The notes beneath the pieces were generated by a model. It was not told the origin of the DNA, searched no databases, and was given only the letters and a program-made list of their open reading frames with translations. A stretch of DNA of 21,384 nucleotides, taken from assembly GCA_035628505.1 (NCBI GenBank), contig DASPJR010000146.1, positions 1 through 21,384 of the forward strand. Direction: 5' to 3'. Source of the stretch: DASPJR01 sp035628505 (lineage in GTDB: Bacteria > Planctomycetota > SZUA-567 > H5-PLA8). Position numbers and translations under genes: made by a program. Shown here piece after piece: positions 8,080 through 16,500 of the stretch (the stretch's first letter is position 1; each line of letters starts with the position of its first letter).

Positions 8080-8188
8080 GAACGTTGAGTTCCCTTACCG
8101 CCGCGGACACCTCAGGCGTCGGGACCCGAAGCAGTGACCTTGATCGCCGCACAGTCGGTCGAAACACGCGTGGCTGCGCGAATGCGCT

Positions 8189-8572
8189 TTAACGCGGTGC
8201 GACCTGCTCGTATACGCTTACGCCTGCAATCGGCGCAGTCTCAAGCGAAACCAGTACTGCGTAAGGTACAGGGGCATTAAGGCCTTCGTCTGCGTGAGCA
8301 CGGCAATTCACCTGGAGCGACATTGTATCGCCGTCGGTAATCGCCACCGCTGAATCCCCTTCAAGAACATCATGCTGAACACCTCTACGACGTACGCAGA
8401 CCGTCGCCGCGGAACTTCTTGCTCGAGGAACTCGTGGAATATCAGCTTCAGGGAAACACGCAGGTTTCAGAAAAGGAGTATAGAGCTCAGTCGAATTCAT
8501 CCCGAAATGAAGTACGGCGATATTCAGACGGGTATCGATTGAGTGTTGGTCTGTCTGGCTCCTTTGGAACAA
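8189..8572 (-). pseudogene. Protein-like relic, C-terminal fragment of an unidentified gene
   Basis: An open frame of 127 codons on the minus strand with ordinary protein texture (TRLNIAVLHF; RVPRARSSAATVCVRRRG; DGDTMSLQVNCRAHADEG; VPYAVLVSLETAPIAGVSVY). It starts only at a TTG directly after a stop codon (TAA at 8573-8575). The same frame continues upstream with protein-like residues for about 60 codons to another stop near 8753. This fits an old gene broken by nonsense mutations. The last 60 residues remind me, from memory only, of the C-terminal segment of some bacterial subtilase-like (S8) proteins; that link is weak. It could also be a small functional gene, but no ribosome site supports it. 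Confidence 0.38.
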
Positions 8573-8626
8573 TTAGAAAATATTCTCTTTGCTGCCGCCG
8601 TAATGGCTACGACGGCGGGTGTTTGA

Positions 8627-8842
8627 GCTTTCGCCACCCATACCGCCTGGGCTCAGCTTAGGCTCAAAGAATGCATCGAAATTGCGGCTCGCGACCTCAA
8701 TGTCGAAGTCATCGCGGCGACTTTGGTATACGGCCCGACTGAAATCGATGACATGCTATTCGAGCTGAAGACGAACTATGGCCGATTGCAGGCGATTCGT
8801 TCGCCAAGTAGGTGCTACTCGTTCAGGTGGCTACCCCAATGA
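8627..8842 (+). pseudogene. Possible relic of an ABC-transporter substrate-binding protein
   Basis: The plus frame is open from 8627 to the TGA at 8840-8842 and reads ...LKECIEIAARDLNVEVIA and then ATLVYGPTEIDDMLFELK. This resembles the segment of ABC_sub_bind-type periplasmic binding proteins where a long helix leads into a beta strand (AAR-x-L-x-VEV, GP-x-E-x-D). There is no start codon in context, a stop lies just upstream (8624-8626), and the resemblance ends after ~45 residues. The codon-aligned antisense frame is also open here, so which strand once coded is uncertain. Treat as a probable gene fragment. Confidence 0.28.
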
Positions 8843-9088
8843 CCTACTACGAACGGATCTGTTCTCAACGAAGGACATACCAATTCCCAGAAAAGAGAAT
8901 ATTCGCCAGGCCGTTTGATCCGTGCGCCGCGCGCAAACTCCCACACTCTAAGGTACTTGTGAAAAACTTTAGAGCTGCGCCGTGCTGGCTCAATCCGCGC
9001 TTTGTAGGCAACGCGTGAGGCATACCTTGCGGTGCAAGTGACGTCTCACCACCAGGCTTTCACTCAATGACTGAGGAGAGGTAGTGTT

Positions 9089-10531
9089 ATGTCGATCATC
9101 TGCGGGACAGACTTTTCACCGCTTGCACTCGAAGCTGCTGATGCCGCCGCAATCATTGCTGCTCGTTTCAAGGAGCCACTGCTGCTGGCGCATGTGATCG
9201 GCGAGTTTGCTGAGTTCAGTGTTGCAAATAGAGAAAACTCAAATGATTCCGTGCAGGTTATTTTACGCAAGCGACTCACGAGGGAAGCAGAGCGACTTCG
9301 GCAAGTTCATGGGCTGACGGTCCAGGAAGAACTGTTGAGCGGCGTTGCCGACGAGGTGCTGATTCATTTGGCGCAACGCACGGGCGCACGCATGATCGTG
9401 GTATCACATCTTGGCCGACGCCTTCCTGATCGCTGGCTGCTGGGTAGTACGGCGGAGCGATTGGCGCAAACGAGTTCTGTTCCGATCATGATCGTCCGCA
9501 GAACGCAACCCTTTGAATCATGGGCAGAAGGCAACGCGCTAAACGTTTTCGTTGGTGTTGACTTTAATGCTACAACTGACGCCGCACTTGCCATCACTAA
9601 AGATCTATACCAACAGGGCGCTTGTCACATCATCGCGGGACATATCGCATGGCCTCCCGGAGAAATAGAACGGCTGGGAATTAAAGGTCCGATGGATCTT
9701 GTCAAGCTTGCTCCGGAAGCGGAGAACATACTCAAAAAAGAAGTGGCGGCGAAAGTTAAGCGAATGATACCGTTGCCGCTTTTGGTGAAGGAAGAGCGGT
9801 CAACTAAAAATGTCAGGTCGGAGTCGCCGGACGAAGCCACACCCGTTCGAATTCAGATCGTGCCCGGTCTCGGCAGAACAGATGCCCATCTAGTTCAGCT
9901 TGCGAACCAGGAGAATGCGGATCTGGTAGTCGTTGGAACGCATCAGCGCACAGGGCTAAGTAAACTGTGGCACAGCTCGGTATCCAGAGGTGTGTTGCAT
10001 CTGGCGAATACGAATGTCCTTATTGCACCTTCACGTCCCGTGGAGGCAAAAGAGTTACCTATTCCGCGCATCGCCAATGTACTGGTGACCACTGACTTAT
10101 CGGAATGTGCCAACTGTGCTGTTCCATATGCATATTCCATGCTGAGCGCTGGAAGCACTGTGCATCTGGTTCACGTTACTCATCCAGGTTTTGTTCCGGA
10201 TTCTGTGCACGCCTACCGTTTAGGCGGCCACAAGCCAACAGCCGATGAAACGACAAGGCATCTTTGCCACCTGGATGCGCAGCTACGCGCGCTCGTTCCT
10301 GCTGAAGCAGAAGAGCGGGGAATCAAAACAAAAGTTTCGATTATCGAGGAAGACGACATCGTTAAGGGCATTTGTGCGTCAGCCGAACGTCTGGGCGCGG
10401 ATATGGTGTGCATCGGTTCGCATGGGCGGACGGGTCTTATGAAGGCGTTGATTGGCTCTGTCGCGCAGGGGGTTCTGGCGCATAGCAAACGTCCAGTTCT
10501 GGTTATCCGTGCTCCGGGCTCAATTACATAA
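9089..10531 (+). CDS. Triple-domain universal stress protein (UspA family)
   Basis: A 480-residue cytoplasmic protein made of three UspA-like alpha/beta domains at ~1-140, ~150-315 and ~329-477; single-domain members are about 140-160 residues. The third domain keeps the ATP-binding pattern G-x2-G-x9-G-S intact (G443, G446, G456, S457; GSHGRTGL...). The first has Ser in place of the first Gly (S106, G109, G119, S120). The second is degenerate (G283, Q286, S296, S297). Probably one, perhaps two, domains bind nucleotide and the middle one is structural. The ATG at 9089 has GAGGAGAGG 7 bases upstream. Usp proteins support survival under starvation, oxidative or anoxic stress; the trigger here is unknown. 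A broken single-domain Usp gene starts 49 bases downstream. The gene stands alone amid gene debris, which may mark an acquired segment. Confidence 0.9.
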   Translation: MSIICGTDFSPLALEAADAAAIIAARFKEPLLLAHVIGEFAEFSVANRENSNDSVQVILRKRLTREAERLRQVHGLTVQEELLSGVADEVLIHLAQRTGARMIVVSHLGRRLPDRWLLGSTAERLAQTSSVPIMIVRRTQPFESWAEGNALNVFVGVDFNATTDAALAITKDLYQQGACHIIAGHIAWPPGEIERLGIKGPMDLVKLAPEAENILKKEVAAKVKRMIPLPLLVKEERSTKNVRSESPDEATPVRIQIVPGLGRTDAHLVQLANQENADLVVVGTHQRTGLSKLWHSSVSRGVLHLANTNVLIAPSRPVEAKELPIPRIANVLVTTDLSECANCAVPYAYSMLSAGSTVHLVHVTHPGFVPDSVHAYRLGGHKPTADETTRHLCHLDAQLRALVPAEAEERGIKTKVSIIEEDDIVKGICASAERLGADMVCIGSHGRTGLMKALIGSVAQGVLAHSKRPVLVIRAPGSIT

Positions 10532-10580
10532 CCATGACAGAGGGATCGTAGTGAAACAAGGATGGAAAAGGAGACAGCCG

Positions 10581-10757
10581 ATGTTCGAGCGTATTCTCAT
10601 TCCCTTAGATGGTTCGCGGCTGGCGGAACGAATCCTGGTTTCAGGTCGGAAAGATCCTGCGCCGGAAGGACTCGGAAGTGATCCTTGTACGAGCCGAGCC
10701 CGGGCTTCCTGAAATTCCGACCGGGCAATACGCCGCGATCAAGCGGATCGCGCGTGC
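10581..10757 (+). pseudogene. Frameshifted and truncated universal stress protein gene
   Basis: The ATG at 10581 has a good ribosome site (AAGGAG, seven bases upstream) and starts MFERILIPLDGSRLAERIL, a typical Usp N-terminus. The family match then jumps frame: after one extra base near 10638-10641 it continues QVGKILRRKDSEVILVRAEP and on to about 10754. There it stops abruptly and D-lactate dehydrogenase sequence begins. So the gene has a single-base frameshift and has lost its last ~100 residues. The frameshift alone could be a sequencing error, but the fusion point could not. The remaining frames could make only short peptides. Confidence 0.75.
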
Positions 10758-11034
10758 CTGGAAATTCTAGCCGCGCTTGGGGTGAAGCTCCTCGCCCTGC
10801 GCTGTGCCGGTTTCAACAACGTGGATGTGGCCGCCGCCAGCGAGCTCGGCCTGGTCGTAGTGCGTGTGCCGGCCTACTCGCCGCACGCTGTTGCCGAGCA
10901 CGCCGTCGCACTGTTGCTCACGCTGAACCGCAAAATTCATCGCGCTTTCAACCGCGTGCGGGAGCTGAACTTTTCACTCAGCGGTCTGGTCGGATTCGAT
11001 CTTCATGGCAAGACTATCGGAATCGTCGGATTTT
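10755..11034 (+). pseudogene. Internal fragment of a D-lactate dehydrogenase (D-2-hydroxyacid dehydrogenase) gene
   Basis: One frame reads LEILAALGVKLLALRCAGFN, then NVDVAAASELGLVVVRVPAY, SPHAVAEHAVALLLTLNRKI and LHGKTIGIVG. This is the stretch of NAD-dependent D-lactate dehydrogenases leading up to the dinucleotide-binding glycines. The true N-terminus (~55-60 residues) and everything after GIVG are missing, including the glycine-rich loop, the rest of the coenzyme domain and the catalytic His. It cannot be functional. The frame stays open to 11333 but no longer resembles the family, and overlaps the convergent gene ending at 11314. It was joined in-line to the broken Usp gene by a deletion or rearrangement. 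Confidence 0.78.
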
Positions 11035-11313
11035 CCCGCGATAGCCACAACCGCAGATTCGGGCAGATGCTTGCCGCAGGGAAGAGGATGGCGCAAAACG
11101 AAAAGGAGATGCGTTGGCTTCCGAGGGCGTGCGGGCGGCAACGTCCGTGTGCGCTCTTGCCCGTGCCCGGGCGCGTGCCGGCACCACTAGCCGAATGGGT
11201 GCGCCGCCTGCTCGCGGGTTCGCCACCGTCGCTTGATGGATTGTTGCAGGCAATGCGCGCCGCCCCGCGGCCTGTAAGACGACATTCGTCTTCTACCGCG
11301 AGCCGAATGGCTA
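11035..11313 (+). other. Unassigned GC-rich stretch after the dehydrogenase fragment
   Basis: About 280 bases following the fragment. Frames are open on both strands but are Arg/Pro-rich and look like chance openings in GC-rich DNA. I see no recognisable gene, hairpin terminator or repeat. Confidence 0.4.
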
Positions 11314-13188
11314 TTAAGGCGCTTTGGAAATAGTGACCTTGTCGAAAACGGCCGTGCACAGCTCCTCCGGGTCATGCGCACAAACCGCCAAACCCACGTA
11401 AATGCTGGAACCCATGGTCACGCTGGCGGAACCGAGTGAAGTCCAGGTTTTTCCATCGCTGCCGTGGTACGCCGTTAATGTGGAACCACTGCGGACAAGT
11501 CTAAACCACACGGGTCGACTCACGCGGGTTTCGATCAGACAGGTCGCGGGGCTGGCCGTTACCGGACGATATTCAAACTTCACCCTCTCGTCAGGATTGG
11601 CGAGCACCAGGCCGTACGCAGAATCACGAGTAAGTGATTCGCGGAACATAACGCCGGCTTTGGCCGCCGTATCCGGATTGGTCTGGCTGACCACGCGGGC
11701 GATGATCTCTCCATCACCCGACAGCGGCTGATAGACGAAATGAAAGCTGTCGACAACGCCCCAGATATTCTGGCCTCCGCCGGTCACCGTGAACACGCCA
11801 GCTTCGCGCGATAAACGGCCGGGCGTGCGGGGGCTTCCTACATCCTGATGATGCCAGCCTTGGCCCACACCTGGAGGCGCGGGAGTCGTGAAAATCACAG
11901 CGGCGTCGGCGGCAGGCGCTGCCGGAGTGCCGGCATTCGTTTGCGCTAGCGGCTGCACGGATGCGTCCGCTTGCTTCAGCAGATGCGGATCGAGCCAGAC
12001 CGCGTGCGCGGAGTAGGCGCTGCTTTCAGCTTCAACGATTAACTCTAACGCGCTCACGCCCGCAACGGAGACCGAGCAGGACTGCTTCATGCGCGGCATC
12101 CGGTTCGGCCGTGAGCGCCACAGTTCGCGGCCGTCTCCCCGCACTTTGAACGTCAGATCCGAGCTGGATCCGCGGCTGCTGTCGGCGATAGCGACCTCAG
12201 CATTGAAGACGGCAAATTTTTTATTGAGCAGGTAGGTCGCCCGGGCTTCACCGTTTGCTTTCTCGGGCGGGTGCATGGCAAGAGATTTCTTGTATGGAGT
12301 ATCGCACACTTTCACCGGTTCCGAACCGCGCCCGTCGGAGCCGTTCTTCCCCAGACCTCCGGTTCCAACTTTAAACTCTGTTTCTTTCAGATCGCACACA
12401 TACGTTAGAGCCCCACTCTCGATGGTCACCGGCCGCGGGCTGTTAACCACTTCGGTCGGCAGCATCTTTTCGATGAGGTCCCGCGCCTTCTGCCGCGCTT
12501 TCGGGTCCGAACAGTTGGAAAGGAAGTCGCGCAGTTTAGCGGTGCGCGCAGCGGGCGTGGCAAACTCAGGTTTCGTGACGAACGCCGTGAGCAATCGCTG
12601 GAGTTCCACTTCGTCAGAATGGTTGGCAGCGGTAGTCGTGGCCGACGCCCGCTGCGGAGTCTGCGGTAACACGGCAGGAGAAGGCGGTCTTGCAGGCGTG
12701 CTGGCGGGCGAGGGCGAAGCAACCGGTGCAGCGCGTCCGGGGTTGTCGCGCACCGACACCGTTTTACTTTCGACGCGTGTTGGCCCGTTGTTCAAGACCG
12801 CGTACAGGAGTGCGCCGATCAGCGCCGCGGCTGCTGCCATCAATATTACGTTCGCGTTATTGCTGGCCCTCTGGTGCGGCGGGTGCAAGGGCTTACGTGG
12901 GAGTGGCTTGGTAGTAGCAGTTTCTGAAACATTTACTGCCGGCACGACGCCCGATTTTTTGGGACGCGGGGGGTTGGCAGTTTCTGCAACATTTACCGCC
13001 GGCACCACGCCCGACTTTTTCGGACGCGCAGGCTGCTCTAATGCAATCGCAGAGAACTCCAGCGTCGCGACGCCTACAGCGCAACCAGCGCAATACACAC
13101 CTTTCATCTTTTTGTCACGTGCTGCACCAGTGCTGACGTCAGTATCCGACAGGCGTTTGCCACATGTTTCGCAATAGTAAAGGTTCAT
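11314..13188 (-). CDS. Zinc ribbon-TM protein with NPCBM and DUF1349-like domains
   Basis: A 624-residue membrane-anchored protein. Residues 1-40 form a four-cysteine zinc ribbon (C6, C9, C33, C36; opening MNLYYCETCGKRL) very like the start of the 2748 gene. A twice-repeated 20-residue linker (RPKKSGVVPAVNV) covers 55-91. One membrane helix lies at ~112-132, then a Pro/Ala/Ser-rich spacer. A short helical part (~192-243) precedes an NPCBM-type domain at ~259-400 (TYVCDLKETEFKVGTGGLG; MHPPEKANGEARATYLL; LTFKVRGDGRELWRS; HAVWLDPHLL). Residues ~440-622 are a jelly-roll domain like DUF1349 (GGGQNIWGVVDSFHFVYQPL; AKAGVMFRES; YGLVLANPDERVKFEYR). Both are carbohydrate-binding-type folds. I chose ATG 13188 by alignment with the paralogue; a TTG ten codons earlier is less likely. 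The ribosome site is weak. No catalytic residues are apparent; sensing or surface adhesion is inferred. Confidence 0.8.
   Translation of the reverse strand: MNLYYCETCGKRLSDTDVSTGAARDKKMKGVYCAGCAVGVATLEFSAIALEQPARPKKSGVVPAVNVAETANPPRPKKSGVVPAVNVSETATTKPLPRKPLHPPHQRASNNANVILMAAAAALIGALLYAVLNNGPTRVESKTVSVRDNPGRAAPVASPSPASTPARPPSPAVLPQTPQRASATTTAANHSDEVELQRLLTAFVTKPEFATPAARTAKLRDFLSNCSDPKARQKARDLIEKMLPTEVVNSPRPVTIESGALTYVCDLKETEFKVGTGGLGKNGSDGRGSEPVKVCDTPYKKSLAMHPPEKANGEARATYLLNKKFAVFNAEVAIADSSRGSSSDLTFKVRGDGRELWRSRPNRMPRMKQSCSVSVAGVSALELIVEAESSAYSAHAVWLDPHLLKQADASVQPLAQTNAGTPAAPAADAAVIFTTPAPPGVGQGWHHQDVGSPRTPGRLSREAGVFTVTGGGQNIWGVVDSFHFVYQPLSGDGEIIARVVSQTNPDTAAKAGVMFRESLTRDSAYGLVLANPDERVKFEYRPVTASPATCLIETRVSRPVWFRLVRSGSTLTAYHGSDGKTWTSLGSASVTMGSSIYVGLAVCAHDPEELCTAVFDKVTISKAP
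12918..13028 (-). repeat. Two-copy 60-bp tandem repeat in the linker of the zinc ribbon-NPCBM gene
   Basis: CAGTTTCTG begins at 12918 and again at 12978, and ~51 bases match with a few substitutions (e.g. GAAACATTTACTGCC versus GCAACATTTACCGCC). In protein this doubles RPKKSGVVPAVNV(A/S)ETA on the cytoplasmic side, between zinc ribbon and membrane helix. It is an in-frame duplication, recent enough to keep DNA similarity. Confidence 0.85.
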
Positions 13189-13584
13189 CGGCGCGGCCTT
13201 TGTCGCAAAGTACGTCAACTTGGGAGCAGACTCATTCGTAAAAATTTATAGCAACTCTCGTGCTTCATTCCAGCTTCGCCCAAGGCCAGAGACGCAATTC
13301 AATAACGCGGCTGCAAGCAGCATGTTCGTGTGTCGCCGGCATTTAGTTGAATCGCGCTGCACCTGTCTAACCTTCGCCAAATCTAAACTTCGTAAGTTAT
13401 GTCACTCACGTAGGTTGCATCAAGAAGAAAGAAATTCAAAAATTTCGCGTTTAATCTCGCGCCCCTCGGCAAACAGGGCATTGAACAGAGGCTCCAAAGT
13501 TTAATTGCTCAGTCGGCTATCAAGCTCGGCTGCTGCGACGGCCTCGCACCTTTACGTGTGATCGACATCTGAGGGAGGAACGAC
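13189..13584 (+). other. Divergent intergenic region
   Basis: About 400 bases between divergent genes, so promoters for both should lie here. It is more AT-rich around 13425-13505. TTGAAC near 13482 with TAATTG 15 bases later is a weak promoter candidate for the glycoside hydrolase; the short spacing argues against it. GAGGGAGGA at 13571-13579 is that gene's ribosome site. No small gene or RNA is evident. Confidence 0.35.
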
Positions 13585-16500
13585 ATGCGCCGAACCAGTA
13601 CCATCTTACTTACCTTCGTGGGCGCGCTGATCAGCGCGTTTACGTATGCCGCTGCACCGGCGCTGCGTGAGCAGATTTCGCTGAACGGCACCTGGACGCA
13701 GGGCGGGAACGTGCCGCATTACGCCAGCCAGGACATCGCCTTCGACTTCCGCACTTATGAACGTCAGGTGACGGTGCCGTCCACATGGACCGGCAAAGTC
13801 CTCAAGCTTGAATTCGGCGCGGTGAACTGGTACTGCGATGTGTTCATCAATGGAACCAAGATCGGCTCCCACTTTGGCGCGTGGGTGCCTTTTGAGATGG
13901 ACATCACCAACCGCGTCAGCGCGGGCCAGACATTCACGTTGCGGCTGGACGTGAGAGGCATGCTTCAGTCGCCAACCTACGTGGACAACAAAGTTCTGTC
14001 CTGGATCGGATTCAACGACCTGAACAAATACCGCGCCGGAATCGTGGACGATGTCTGGCTGCGCGCTTATGGAAAGGTGCACATCCAGGACGCTTTCGTC
14101 CAGACCTCCTACCGCAACAAAACGATCAAGATTGATTACACGCTGAAGAATCAGACAGGTTCCTCGTGGACTGGCCGCGTTACGGGCGACATTATTCGCG
14201 AATCCACGCGCCTGGTCGAAAAAACCGTTCAGACCGCCGACGTGACCCTCGCGCCCGGTGAAGTGAAAACCGTCTCGGTCAGCTCGAGCTGGACCACTGC
14301 GGCGGCCTGGTGGCCGGATCAGCCCAATCTGTATCACCTGAAGAGTTCTCTCGCCGGCGGCAATCATACCGACGTCGAGACGCGCCGCTTCGGATTCCGT
14401 GAATTCTGGATCGAAGGCACGCAGTTCCGCCTGAACGACATTGCGCTGAACCTGCGCGGCGATTGGTGCTGCTACAGCCAGTACTGGGGCCGCATTCCGG
14501 ACGCCGCCACCCTCAAGCGGCACTACGAAGGCGTGCTCCGGACGAACTCCAACGTCCTGCGCTGGCACAAACACCCGGCGCCGCGCTTTGCCTATGACAT
14601 GGCAGACGAGATGGGCCTTATGATCATTAATGAGTCGGCGGTCTACAGCCGGCCATACATGAACCACGACCAGAAGGTTCAGTTCGTCGACAACTGCGTC
14701 GCGCTGACGCCCGCCTGGATTAAAGCGGCACGCAACCACGCCAGCGTCGTGATCTGGTCGGCCAGCAATGAGGTGACCTGGGGCAGCCATGCCAACTTCC
14801 CGCCTGCCGAGGTCAAGCGCCTGGGTGATGCGATTTATGCGCTGGATCAGACGCGTCCGGTCAACTACGACGGCGATCCCTCGGTGCCGGGCGTGATGGT
14901 TAACTACCACTATCCGGAATGGTATGAGCACAACCCAACGTCGCGCTTCCCGAATGCGGACATGTATAACGACTGGAAGCCGTGGTTCAACCCGGACCGA
15001 CCCGTCTATTTTGGCGAGATCCTCGCGGTGCGTCCGGGAATCAATGACAACGGCTGGTGGATCGGAGTATGGCCGCGCGGCCTGCGCCACATGGGTTTTG
15101 CCGGTATCGCTCCGCGCGTTTACTACCCCGACTCCCGCATCACGGCGGCCCAGGCGCAGCTCCATGCCAATGGTTACAACCCGATTGCGATGTTCGACAT
15201 GGCGTACGACAAGCTCGGCATCAAGCCTTTTAAAGACAACATCCTGCCGGCCTTTAATGAGGGCAGCCAGCAGACCCGCCGCGTGGTGGTGTTCAACGAC
15301 GATTATCGCAACACCAGCGTCACGGCGGAGATTGAGCTGCGGGTGGACGGCGTTTCGTACGCCAAGGGCAGCCGCGCGTACACGATTCCAATCGGATCAC
15401 GGGTGGAATTCGATTACCAGTTCCAGGCGCCGCATCAGGGCGGGCGTGTCCTTGATGTCGTCCTGCGCACCTACAAAAATAATGTGAAGCGCTTCGAAGA
15501 AGCCAAGCGTTTCAACCTCACCGATGTGGGCACTTCCGGCACCAGTTCGAACGTGGTGACACTGGGCGCCGGCGTGTACAACCAGGCGCCAAACGTGAAC
15601 CTCACCGCGCCGGCGAATGGGGCCAGCTACAACGCGCCGGCGACCGTCTCGCTCGCGGCCACGGCGACCGATGGCGATGGCTTCGTGACGAAAGTCGAGT
15701 TCTACGCGAACGGGATTCTGGTCGGCACAGACACCACCTCGCCGTACTCGTTCTCCTGGACAAACGTGCGGGCCGGCACCTACAGCGTCACGGCGCGTGC
15801 CATCGACAACTTGGGCGCGGCCAGGACCTCCGCCGCGATCAGCATCACCGTCAATGGCACGAACGCGGCGCCGAGCGTAGCGCTCACCTCGCCGGCAAAC
15901 GGCGCCAGTTTCACGGCCCCGGCCAGCGTCACGCTTGCAGCGAATGCCAGCGACAGCGACGGCACGATCGCTAAAGTTGAATTCTTCGCCAACGGCACGC
16001 TGCTGAACACGGACACGGCTGCGCCTTACTCCTTCGCCTGGGGCAATGTCGCAGCGGGAAGTTACAGCATCACAGCACGGGCCACTGACAACGCAGGTGC
16101 CACGACGGCGTCGACCGCCGTGTCAATTACAGTTGCGGCCGCTCCGAACGCTGCGCCGAGCGTCGCGCTCACTTCGCCGGCAAACGGCGCCAGTTTCACG
16201 GCCCCGGCCAGCGTCGGGCTTGCGGCCAATGCCAGCGACAGCGACGGCACGATCGCCAAAGTCGAGTTCTTCGCCAACGGCACGCTGCTGAACACAGACA
16301 CGACTGCGCCGTACTCCTTCGCCTGGGGCAATGTCGCAGCCGGCAGCTACAGCCTCACCGCGCGGGCGACTGACAACGCGGGTGCGACGACTACCTCGAC
16401 GGCGGTTTCGATTACGGTGGCGGCCGCTCCGAATGCGGCCCCGACCGTATCACTAACCGCTCCAGTAAACGGCGCGAGCTTCACGGCGCCCGCAACCATT

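Larger units (their letters stand above)
8080..9088 (+). other. Gene-poor stretch with apparent gene relics
   Basis: About 1 kb between the CotH and stress-protein genes with no intact gene. Two protein-like fragments inside it (8189-8572 minus and 8627-8842 plus) are listed separately. From 8843 to 9070 I see nothing recognisable apart from the ribosome site of the next gene. No transposase, terminator hairpin or inverted repeat was found. Confidence 0.5.

Noticed and set aside
8080..11313. Search for an insertion sequence that caused the gene debris
   Set aside because: No transposase frame, terminal inverted repeats or target duplications were found.
12275..13177. A 300-codon frame antisense to the zinc ribbon-NPCBM gene
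   Set aside because: Its repeats merely mirror the linker duplication of the real gene; no start context.
13606..15165. A 519-codon open frame antisense to the GH2 catalytic part
   Set aside because: No ribosome site, no family resemblance; the plus strand carries signal peptide and catalytic motifs.
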